A stretch of 64,000 nucleotides of DNA from assembly GCF_019649055.1 (NCBI RefSeq), contig NW_026570304.1:576996-640995 (forward strand), written 5' to 3'. Below are positions 55,901 through 64,000 of the stretch, in pieces (position 1 is the first letter of the stretch; every line of letters begins with the position of its first letter). A model generated the notes under the pieces. It searched no databases. It was not told where the DNA came from and saw nothing but the letters and a program-made list of their open reading frames with translations. The DNA comes from Paramacrobiotus metropolitanus. Taxonomy: Eukaryota; Tardigrada; Eutardigrada; Parachela; Macrobiotidae. The translations under genes were made by a program, and so were the position numbers.

Positions 55901-57481
55901 ATGCAACAGGAAAATTTCTTTCATACCTTGAGATTTTTTTTCTGGTATTTTTGCAACCAGGGCGTTCCCATGCTCAACTGAAATAACTTTTACCTGGAAG
56001 TTGCCTAAAAACCGTTGGAAATCTTCGATATCATCCGTACCGAATTAACGACCAACCCTTAACCCTGTGTCACGAACTAGACCAATCGACATGTTTTGCA
56101 GTTTCTTGTAACGTTTATCCGTTAGTTTTTTCCATTTCTTTCCTCCATCTTCGGCACGGAGATACTGTTGCTGTCCAAGAACTAGGGCCGCGGGCAAGCA
56201 CAAATCATATTTGACCTTTACCTGAACAATGGACTTGCTGAACCTTTTGCGATCCAGTGAGTTATGATAATGCTTTTGCCGGCGTCCTCCATTCGGCAGC
56301 AAGGTCCGGTCGATGACGATCCGGAAGGACTCGTCGACCCGGAATTTCGTCCCGGAATTGAGTATAGTGAACTTTTGCATAAGAGTATTCACACTGAAGC
56401 TTGAGAATTTGTTCATACTTAAATACATTGGATAATCCAGTGTGTCACTGATGAGCGTGACTATGACGCGATCATTCGGTTGAAAATCGTGCATGCAAAG
56501 GCTGAATATGGAAGCAAAAATGTGCGGCATCGCCAGAACTGACGTCAGTGGTGTAAACAGCGTGAGGAGTGACGTAATTAGGACGGAATACGTATACCGG
56601 GTAAGGTGGAATTTCCGCGTGGTGTGCTCGCTATCTTTAACGAGGCTAAAGACTTGCGTCCAGTAAAATTTCATGAAATCGAAGGCTTCGTCATCGACCG
56701 TGTTCGTGCCACCACTGTCCTCTGCAGCAACGTAGTCCCTATCACCAACTTTCGGTGTAGTGATGGTTGCGGAAGTGCTAGCCTGATGGCCACCAATCTG
56801 CATTCTGGTCTGATCTGGTAACTCTCCACTCATAATCATACGCATGAACTCATCTAAATCGGTTTCATCAGCGTCATATGTCGCTAAAGCATCGCGAAGG
56901 AAGGCATCGATATCTTCTAAGCGGTCGCTTTCACCGGCGGATCCTGAGCTATCCAAGAATTCTGTATTTTGACATACCGCTGTGGACTCTCCTGTTGGCA
57001 CACCTTCTTGATCACCGATCTGTTCGGTGATCGGGTCCATGGAATTCAACAGATTCCGGATGAAATCATCTGGGTCTGTGTTGTCCGCTTCATAATTGGA
57101 CAGAGTATTGCGGAGGTACTCGTCAGCGCCAATTTGATCAGCAGCCGACGCACTTCCGGCCCCCGCCATAATGTTAACCATTACGGCATCGGCGTAAAGG
57201 TTTGGCTGATAATTTTCTACAGCTTCTTGTAGAAACATATCAACGTCATCTCCACTACAATTAATTGTATCAGATGAATCCTGCCATTCTCCACTGGCAT
57301 TCATGACCTCGAAATTTTCAGACATCTCCCCATGAAACATTTGTTCCAGTTCCTGAAAATCAAATAGTGCGGCAATCTCTTCCAAGCTATAAGATCCAAC
57401 AAATTCCGGATAGTTTTCAGCTAACCATTTACGAAAGTATTCACTTTAATACTTAATAATGTCATCAATACTTACAGCCAT
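52940..57481 (-). pseudogene. Protein-primed DNA polymerase B of the Polinton, four in-frame TAA codons
   Basis: One uninterrupted frame of 1514 codons from ATG 57481, broken only by TAA at 57448, 56047, 54586 and 54427. The N-terminal ~480 codons hold three acidic repeats (for example DIDAFLRDALATYDADETDLDEFMR) and a conserved segment (FQPNDRVIVTLISDTLDYP). Next come a Cys-rich zinc region, ExoI YFDYETYLG, ExoII HNLRGYDGHF and ExoIII YCSNDVTIL. Motif A is HYDMVSLYP, motif B KIMLNSFWGKFGQR and motif C YYDTDSVLF. All catalytic residues are intact. The enzyme would replicate the linear element from a protein primer. No frameshift occurs in 4.5 kb, unlike other genes of this copy. Confidence 0.92.
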
Positions 57482-57574
57482 TTTTATTTTTTAAAAAGAA
57501 AATGCACCATCCAATCCAGCAATCATAAAAGTGTAACACAGAAACTTCAAAACTTTTTGCATCTGCGCCACAAT

Positions 57575-57610
57575 ACTGAACGGATGCCTGAACTAACGTA
57601 CTTTTATATA
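57575..57610 (-). promoter_or_regulatory. TATA box and initiator of the polymerase gene
   Basis: TATATAAAAG (57610-57601) followed about 31 nt later by TTCAGT, the arthropod-type initiator (A at 57577), then a ~95-nt leader to the ATG. Two CCAAT boxes read ACCAATCAA on the plus strand near 57660 and 57705. Spacing is that of a standard RNA polymerase II core promoter. Confidence 0.65.
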
Positions 57611-57913
57611 CCACCGGAGATGTTCAACGGCTTTGCGTCAAAATGTCAAAAATATTCCGACCAATCAACAATTAGAAGATGCAAATATCCTCTCAGGATG
57701 GACCAATCAAAACGTTCGGAGTGATAATCTTGGGCCAACAGTCTGATGACCAGCAGCGGCTTTGCGCTGAGGTCATTATGCAGCCCGTGTAACTGACCCA
57801 TGTGGGCTTAAATACCCGTAGCAATTATCTTAGCTGACCATCGGTCAGTGGTCTTGCTGTATGTACATAGAGTAACACCTGCAAGCGCGCGTACAGTCAC
57901 GACTGAGCAACAA

Positions 57914-57947
<34 letters not shown>

Positions 57948-58250
57948 AACAAATGCAGCAGAGGCACAGACGTTCACATTGTACAGTATTTAAGCGGCTT
58001 CCGATCATTTGCACTATCCGTATTTTCCTGGCAGTTTCTACATTTTCTCAAATGGACTTTAAAGTGTGCGAAAACCGGGTGCTGAGTTTTGTCCATCTCA
58101 AAAGACGACCTCCACAGCCCGCCGCGGTATTATCCTCAGCGGTCTCTATCACAGCGGACACCCCGACGAGCGCGATACATGCGCGGTATTTACGTTAACA
58201 TTTTTTTATTTGATGTAACTTCATAATGGAGTGGGCCACTTGGACGGGCG
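57611..58250. other. Non-coding flank of the Polinton with a (GA)14 microsatellite
   Basis: AG repeated 14 times at 57917-57944. The plus-strand ORF across it (57848-58198) is driven by the repeat. I saw no inverted repeat matching the other end of the Polinton. Confidence 0.45.
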
Positions 58251-58255
58251 AACCC

Positions 58256-58720
58256 TCACCCAGCTGCCCATCTAGGCATTAAACTAGGATTCTTACTAAC
58301 CTTCCGGTGAGGAACATTTAAAAGGACATTGTCGCCGGGGCGATGGTCAACGTCAGTCCAATTACAGTCATGGCGTACCTTATCTTTTGATTTATGTCTG
58401 AATTCCTCAGCGTTGAAAATTTCCCGTGTTTCCCCGAGTCCGCGCTGCGTTTGTTGCTCATAAAGATGGACGGAAACGACGAATTCCTCATCCATGAGGA
58501 TAAAACTTCCAATGGGCAACCTCATCACCTGACCGTACATGAGAATAACGATAACTGCTGAGTTCTCTCAACTGTTTTTGCACTGAATGTCGCTGTTAGC
58601 GACATTGGGAAGGAGTCCCAGTCGTTCTGTTTCTTGTTTGTGTATTTTGCTAAAGCTCGCTTAATTTCTTCTACCCGTATATCGTTGTGGTTGTTAAAAA
58701 TTTTTCCATGACCCTTACGC
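58256..58720 (-). pseudogene. Ty3/gypsy integrase C-terminal fragment
   Basis: Two minus-strand frames carry KRALAKYTNKKQNDWDSF, then MYGQVMRLPIGS, a Tyr/Gln-rich helical stretch (LYEQQTQRGLGETRE) and HRPGDNVLLNVPHRK. This is the order of the gypsy integrase end: the region after the catalytic Glu, the LxYGxxxxLP block and the GDxVL GPY-like domain. A frame change separates the halves and the DDE core is not recognisable upstream (58.7-59.0 kb). It is a relic inserted beside the Polinton. Confidence 0.65.
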
Positions 58721-60080
58721 AGCTTTTCGGCTTCGCAGACAATGAAGCGGCAATGCATACTTATGTGCATCATGAGGAAACCCGCTGACACAGGGTTCTT
58801 CAGAAGTATACAGGATGTGGTCGGGAACTTTCTGCGCTGTTTGCGGGAAGGGTATCCCCGTGCGCTATCCTCTGCCACATCCTCTACCTTCCCTGTCCGC
58901 CCAGGCAAGGTGGGCAAGAAGCGTATCGTAACCATTACGGGAGTAACAACCTCGGCGACAGCTGGCATAATGGAAGTGACGCCGAGAAACTTGTGCGTGA
59001 CGCGATCAATGTGATCCGGCATTGTGTGGTACTGATCTATAAGACTGGTGGGACCAGATCTTCCCGGTCGGCGTACCGTTTCCTTAGAATGAAATTGGCA
59101 TACGCAAGTATATCAAGCGCAACTTGGGTGCCACCGGCAGCGCTTTGGCCTGCTTGAACGAAAAGCCGAAGTTGTTCTGCTGTCTCCTGTCGCAACTTCT
59201 ACGAAGTGATACCGTGCAGCGAAACGACTGTTTGCATTGGCGACACGAAGAAATGTTCCGTGCATTCTATGTTGTCCTTTCAGTTGCCATTGCCGCTAAA
59301 TGGCAAACTTGTCCATCGGCCTTTGCAGAATTTTTGGGAGGACGAATGGTAACCACATAAGCGCTGCAGATGGTGAAGGTTAAGTGGGTGTAAGAAGACT
59401 TACGATGGAAGTTCTGAGCCTGGTTGATGAGGTTTTGCACGAAGATCAGAACTACGCAAAGTGTATTCAGACGATCACTTTGGTCACGATTCACTGTCTA
59501 ATAATAAACATATCGCATAAATACAATTAGCGTGTTATAAAACAGGAAACGATGCAAGGCAGAAACCTGCAGGAAACGAATGCCGAGGTGCACAAGCAAA
59601 TAAGCAATGATGTGGTGCTAATAAACACCAAAACGTATTAGTTGGGCTTAGTGGGTTTTCTTCACACAGTTAACATCGATGATTTAATGCAACTCGCTGA
59701 GTTACCTTCTATGTAAGATGGGTTGCCGCAACTACCCCGACCTCTTTCGACAGATCTGTGACAACCGCGAGGCGTACGATTCCATCAAGTTCCGCCTCTT
59801 CCCATCAAGCACGGATCAACGTTAAGCCAGGCTTCCGTTGTCTGGATGCCGTAATTCACTTCGAATATTTTCGTCAGACACTTCTGCTTTGACCTACCGG
59901 CGTCGATCATATCAAACAGCTGACAGCACTTGCGCTCCATGGCCAGTGGAAAGCACAGAAATTATCCATAAGTGCCCTTTTATTTCTGAGATAACTGAGA
60001 TACGGAGCACACAAGTGTAAACTGCGAATTCGAGACAGTTATTCTCACACAACACTGTCATAACTGTTCCATTAACACGA
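58721..60080. other. No supported gene
   Basis: Short ORFs only, on both strands. No transposon motif recognised. Confidence 0.35.
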
Positions 60081-60094
60081 ACGAGCCAATACAA

Positions 60095-60388
60095 ATGATC
60101 ACCCGTGATCTGGAGAGATATCGCAATAAGCTGCAGAAGGATTTTGCGCCTATTTTTGCGCTTCCTTGTAATCCAGTAAAATCGGGTTATCTCACGAAAA
60201 TTTGTCTTATTAGAATTTGTAATTCCGCCGTAGACGCAATGAAAACGGGACTTCGGGTGTTCTGTATGCGCCATGAAGCACGTAATTGGCGCTGTATAGA
60301 TACGCCTAAATTAAATATTGAAAACGATGAAGTCCACATATACGACGGGGACGCCGCCGAGTTTCCGTATAATGCATCATGCGATTGA
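60095..60388 (+). CDS. Hypothetical protein
   Basis: A 97-codon ORF (ITRDLERYRNKLQKDFAPIF at the start) that looks protein-like but matches nothing I know. A strong splice-donor-like AAAGGTAAGTA lies at about 60398-60408, but I could not find an acceptor giving a consistent frame. Confidence 0.2.
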   Translation: MITRDLERYRNKLQKDFAPIFALPCNPVKSGYLTKICLIRICNSAVDAMKTGLRVFCMRHEARNWRCIDTPKLNIENDEVHIYDGDAAEFPYNASCD

Positions 60389-60559
60389 CTTTCTTGCTAA
60401 AGGTAAGTATCAGTTACAGCATCAAGCAATAAAGCATTTTATTGTTAGTGCAAATTCAATGGTGAACAGAGTTTTGCTACTAGAATTAATACCATTTTTC
60501 TTACGACTAGAGTAGTTTCTTAGCAAGCCGAAGAGACTGGATTTATGAGGTAACGTTAG

Positions 60560-60760
60560 CAAAAGCTGGCTAATGAGCAGGCCGAACAGGCGCGCCTAGC
60601 GACGATGGCAACAGAAAAAGCGGCAAAGAAAGCAAAACGCGCAGCCGAGCGAATAAAACGAGGTAGAAGATTGGCCTTACGGTGGGGACTGACGGATTCC
60701 ACGCGGTACGCGGGTATTTTAATCCCTGTCCTGCAAAAATATATCGGAGGAAAATTTTAA
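60560..60760 (+). CDS. Small Lys/Arg/Ala-rich hypothetical coding segment
   Basis: A frame of 66 codons with no ATG at its start and an internal one near 60605. It contains a strongly basic amphipathic helix (EKAAKKAKRAAERIKRGRR) and ends YIGGKF. It could be an exon or a viral-type core peptide; no homologue comes to mind. Confidence 0.25.
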   Translation, partial: QKLANEQAEQARLATMATEKAAKKAKRAAERIKRGRRLALRWGLTDSTRYAGILIPVLQKYIGGKF

Positions 60761-61282
60761 ATTGGAAAATGGACCTTTTAGTTACTGTCAGACGTTTAAT
60801 TATTGTCAGAATTTCTTTGTCCGGGAAAAACATTAGCGACCTTCCGCAGGCCGCTAAAGGGCTTAATTTTTACTGTGTCGTCATGGCACATGTAGACCAC
60901 TGGCGACTACCTGAAATCGCCAAAAAAGCGTTGTTGTTCGAATTCAACGTTCTTAATGGGCTTCGGGCACAGTTAGCCCAAGGAATACAGCAAAACAAGA
61001 AATGCAAACACTGTCATATCAGCAACACTAAAAGGCATTGCGTGTTACGCGTGGTAAGTGCAACATAATGCCATAATTATGTGTATCCAAAGAAACCGTC
61101 AGTCTTGTTGATCCGAAGGACGACTATGAGTGTTACGGTAGCGGTGATTCTTATTCCAAGCTCTGGTCGATAGCCGTCGCCCCAAACCCCAAAAGACCAA
61201 GCCAAAACGGCATTCTGTTCAAAAAACGGCTTAAACAAAATTCTGCGCATGCTCGGTGGACCATGCAATGGTCTAGTGCTGT
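60761..61282. other. No recognised gene
   Basis: A 128-codon plus ORF (60682-61068) overlaps the preceding segment in another frame and ends with a CKHCHISNTKRHC pattern of unknown meaning. Confidence 0.2.
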
Positions 61283-61465
61283 TCAGGGCAATGGCGTACT
61301 ATATACTACGTCATGTAGTTCAAGATGGCCGGAAGGCTTGGTATTGGCAATATAAAATTCAGGAAACACTTTAGAAGGTAGTGTATTGGACGAAAACACA
61401 TCGAGAAACACTTCCGTACTTTTTTGGTCACTCATTAATGGATTAGTTATTTCGATTGAGTTCAT
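61283..61465 (-). pseudogene. Polinton adenain-like protease, N-terminal fragment (fourth copy)
   Basis: Begins 5 nt after the capsid stop with an ATG. VFLDVFSSNTLPSKVFPEF and YIANTKPSGH match the 43.4-kb copy (VFVGVFAADTLPQ, YIVNTMPSGH). The catalytic-His block is degenerate (LELHDVVY) and the frame ends 8 codons later. Confidence 0.65.
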
Positions 61466-61470
61466 AATAT

Positions 61471-61935
61471 CTAAGGCACAAAATTGAACAAAACTTGTCT
61501 GTAATTATTGATCTCAACGATATTGTCAAAAACCATCATACAGACACACGTTACAATTTTCTCCAGAGCTTTGCCGAATTTGAGATGGAAGTTCAGACTG
61601 CCGTGTGTTGTAAGTGATAGGGCGCCTCTTGCTGTAGAAGTACGGCTGCAAGTAAAATGAGAACCATAAAGCAAGAATCAGAATCTACCCTTACTGCAAG
61701 CTAAACGATCGAATCCCAACTCCCCAGCTTCCTCATTTTGTCTTTCCAAGGTGTCCAATAAGCCGTAATATCCTTGAACTGAACCACCGTTTTCGTACGG
61801 CATATTATAACCTTTACTAGGAAAGCCTAGGCCATTAACATCAGCGCATATACTACTGAAATTAAAGTGGTGGAAGTTATATTTACTGAGTGCACTTTTG
61901 ATGCACTTGTATCTCTCACCTCATACGACATACGA
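61471..61935 (-). pseudogene. Polinton major capsid protein, C-terminal fragment (fourth copy)
   Basis: A frame of ~155 codons with NFHHFNFSSICADVNG, FPSKGYNMPYENGGSV, EEAGELGFDRL and FDNIVEINNYRQVLFNF. It is close to the C-terminal third of the 43.5-kb capsid gene (INNNRQVLFNF there). One in-frame TGA at 61680-61678. The frame loses similarity above ~61930. The protease fragment follows, as in the other copies. Confidence 0.75.
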
Positions 61936-61938
61936 CTC

Positions 61939-62214
61939 TTAATCTGACCTGGTGGCCAGTACATGATGTGGCTTCCTCTTACGAATAAGTTGATATGAAG
62001 TCATCTTGCGAAGCAGAACGCGTTCTGCAGTGCTGTATGCCGCGTTCTCCAAGTTTAATGTGGCAGGATCGACGGGGAGGGCCCTGTCAATCTGTTTCTT
62101 GTTGAAAGACGTTGCATTTTCAACGTGCCGCGAAGCACCAAAATCACGTAAAAGTTCATCCATAATGTCGAGTGTGCTCGTGTCGAGGTCAGGAATAAAT
62201 TGGTTGTTGTCCAT
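61939..62214 (-). CDS. Hypothetical acidic-start protein next to the capsid relic
   Basis: A 91-codon ORF from ATG 62214 (DNNQFIPDLDTSTLDIMDELLRDF). It ends just upstream of the capsid fragment on the same strand and may be part of that Polinton copy. No family recognised. Confidence 0.3.
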   Translation of the reverse strand: MDNNQFIPDLDTSTLDIMDELLRDFGASRHVENATSFNKKQIDRALPVDPATLNLENAAYSTAERVLLRKMTSYQLIRKRKPHHVLATRSD

Positions 62215-62960
62215 GAAATTGGGTACCGCTTGGGCGCGGCTGCAACATTTGAAACCTAAGACAGCATCGTTCCTTTCAGAAGGGTCGATAAATTACGACA
62301 AATTATTTGTGGCTGAACTTTGCATCTTTCTAGTCGCAAATATAACCAACTGCAGTAAGTCGTTACCAGACCAGTGCCTGCTTTCAGCATTGATAGTCAT
62401 CATGAGGGCACAAGATTCCGCGTACAAAACTATCATATTCCGTTATTGAAGTACAGTATATCAAATAATATATGTCCAAATAATATCTCGTACTATCTTT
62501 TCGGGGCTGTCGTAGCATGTAATGTAATGCCGAATGCTCTTTCTAAGCTACGGAATCTTCGCATAAGAAACACACACAAAAAACATGCTGCTAAAAAATA
62601 AACGGAAATAATAAGATTCTTTTAAATTTTTCTTCGCCTCGTTAGGCTGCGTTCCAATAAATCTTCGACAATATATTAAACATTACTTTTTATATATTCA
62701 CCAAATATTCAAGCTTCGAATCATACAAACTATTTTTCAGGGAATCGACTGTAGACCACAAGAGCATCTGAGGCGAAGCCGAAGATGACTCTTGTAATAT
62801 ATATCACTATTGCATATGTACTAGCATATATCTAACAACTCAGCAACTCGCAAAACTGAAAAACTGAAAACGCTCCCGAATCTTTATCGCTCTCCTTGGA
62901 GCATATTTATACCACGATCTGATCGAAGGACCCACATTCGATCAGCCATACACGAACGTA
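62215..62960. other. No recognisable gene
   Basis: AT-rich DNA with short ORFs and no motif. Confidence 0.4.
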
Positions 62961-62974
62961 CAACAACAACATGA

Positions 62975-63830
62975 CTCATACCGTACAAGCCAACAATCAA
63001 TACGATTCACAAAAGTCATTCACCGCACAAGTCATTCACCGCATTATAACACTCACTGTATGTGGGAGAATCCCACAGTGCACCGTCAGTGTGTACTGTA
63101 CAACCTGGCTTTACGTGCTTCAGAAACATGGGCGGAATCTCATCAATCTGGAAATACACTTAAGTAGGTTTACCTGCACAAAATGCTTTATTATCAGCGT
63201 ACACTTTCGCTCTTGACTCGAAACATAACAACTCGGTCGCTTTCTTTCTCGCAAATAACCACCACTTTAACGTGTCCGCCTGACTCATCATGGAGACCTC
63301 TACTTGTATCTCCACGCCCGTATTTCACTTTAATTCCGAGATGATACTGTAACTCACAAACCGTGTTAACTGGCTTCATACATCAACATTTTTAATTTTA
63401 CTGACCATATCCACGTAAACGGTATGACCTTCACCCCCAAGCTCAATTGCACGGAACCGATTTTTCACTGCTAAAGCTTCCCTCACCCAGATGCAGTGCT
63501 GAATAACGGTGTTTTCGCTCAGGCCCAGCTACAAGGGTTCTAACACTTTCACAGCACTTGAGCTACAACTTTCCCCACAAACCTGATCAGCAATATCGGT
63601 TGCAGTATAACTGGTGTAACGTGCCATGTGATAGTAAATGCTAATAATTTTCCATAATGGCGACTTTTGTTGATAAAGAAACTTTTCCTTCAGCATACTT
63701 TCCCGGCTATGGCATTTGGGGCACATGAAGTGAAACTGCTCCCTATCGGCACGCCAAGTAAAAACCCTGGACGTGCGACAGCGCTTGTCGCGCCGTCCCC
63801 GCCTCGGATCAACTTCCCTTGGAATATCTG
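62975..63830 (-). pseudogene. Merlin/ISXO2-like DDE transposase relic
   Basis: Going down the minus strand: FMCPKCHSRESMLKEKF (zinc-ribbon style start), WKIISIYYHMARYTS, then LSENTVIQHCIWVREAL, ELGGEGHTVYVDMVSKIKN (position of the first catalytic Asp), KYGRG, and FLKHVKPGCTVHTDGALW (second Asp). The order matches Merlin/IS1016-type transposases. A TAG at 63531-63529, a TGA near 63389 and later frame changes break it. The tandem CATTCACCGCA words at ~63015-63040 lie near its 3' end. No inverted repeats were found. Confidence 0.6.
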
Positions 63831-64000
63831 CCTTTTTAGCATTGCATGTATTCTGTTAGCATTCGAGTTGTTTGTGTCTGCTAATCTGAATAAAAGGTCA
63901 TTGGGTCGGATCAGTTGTGGCCGCTTTCACGTTATAACTAGTGGTAGTAGAAAGGTCATATCCACCGAGTCGATCAGCACCTTTTAGTTACGGTACGTAC
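63831..64000. other. Window end; nothing recognised
   Basis: A plus-strand ORF (63667-63987) is antisense to the transposase relic and has no supporting motif. Confidence 0.3.

Larger units (their letters stand above)
43141..57610 (-). mobile_element. Polinton/Maverick (adintovirus-like) element, near-complete but degenerate
   Basis: Twelve genes on one strand cover the Polinton hallmark set: protein-primed PolB, retroviral-type integrase with chromodomain, FtsK/HerA-type packaging ATPase, major and minor capsid proteins and adenain-like protease, plus BIR and TBP-like genes. Gene spacing is viral-tight: 1 nt between the proline-rich protein and integrase, an ATGA overlap between integrase and minor capsid, 2 nt to the pVI-like gene and 1 nt between capsid and protease. 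The polymerase promoter marks the right side. The protease is cut short on the left, and I could not find terminal inverted repeats or a 6-bp target duplication. Borders are therefore approximate. Confidence 0.9.

Noticed and set aside
52940-57481. Reassignment of TAA to an amino acid in this genome
   Set aside because: Other genes in the same element end properly at TAA (for example capsid and protease junction), and capsid and integrase also carry internal TGA. Decay explains the data without a code change, so it stays a question, not a call.
57415-57481. A 55-bp intron near the polymerase start (GTAAGT donor) that would remove the first TAA
   Set aside because: Joining the sites shifts the reading frame, and the putative intron itself reads as protein-like sequence.
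57848-58198. Plus-strand gene at 57.9 kb
   Set aside because: Its Arg/Glu run is the (GA) microsatellite and the rest has no resemblance to a protein family.
61939-62214. Polymerase N-terminal acidic repeat of the fourth Polinton copy
   Set aside because: The resemblance is limited to an acidic LDIMDELLRDF stretch; not enough to assign.

Overview
The window looks like a repeat-rich stretch of an invertebrate animal genome; I cannot name the species. The evidence is a metazoan-style set of mobile elements: Ty3/gypsy LTR retrotransposons, a non-LTR retrotransposon, an intron-bearing pogo/Tigger-type transposon, a Merlin-like fragment and several Polinton/Maverick (adintovirus-like) copies. I recognise no ordinary host gene and no RNA gene.

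Region by region. (1) 1-10.7 kb, minus strand: one large Ty3/gypsy element cut by the left window edge. Its order is ORF1 (disordered), ORF2 (coiled coil), Gag capsid/zinc knuckle, protease, then RT-RNase H. Gag and protease are joined by a textbook -1 frameshift site: slippery G GGA AAC, a 5-nt spacer and a predicted H-type pseudoknot. In-frame TAG and TGA codons and one C-run frameshift interrupt the rest. (2) 10.7-21.4 kb: mostly non-coding, with small TTCA-loop hairpins and a fragment resembling the second lobe of TATA-binding protein (TBP) at 11.45 kb. (3) 21.4-23.9 kb: tandem repeats, including a ~120-bp satellite and GC-rich hairpins. (4) 24.0-26.0 kb: Polinton remnants (capsid plus protease, and a DNA polymerase piece). 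(5) 26.1-28.6 kb: a structurally complete pogo-type transposon with 59-bp inverted repeats and TA target duplication. (6) 29-43 kb: scattered gypsy and Polinton polymerase debris with short tandem repeats and much unassigned DNA. (7) 43.2-57.6 kb, minus strand: a nearly complete but broken Polinton. (8) 58-64 kb: gypsy integrase, another capsid/protease remnant and a Merlin-like transposase remnant.

The main Polinton reads, in transcription order: protein-primed DNA polymerase B with a long N-terminal extension, a BIR-domain (IAP-like) gene, an unknown 145-residue gene, a TBP-like gene, packaging ATPase, a small basic protein, a proline-rich protein, integrase with chromodomain, minor capsid protein, a pVI-like basic protein, major capsid protein and a truncated adenain-like protease. 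Replication, integration, packaging, capsid and maturation modules are therefore all represented. The TBP-like and BIR genes are the unexpected cargo: they suggest a virus-like element that influenced transcription and cell death. The polymerase and TBP genes each have an upstream TATAAAAG box, while I see none before most structural genes. Many lesions (four in-frame TAA codons in the polymerase, frameshifts, a D-to-A change in the integrase, a retrotransposon inserted in the integrase gene) show that this copy is not functional.
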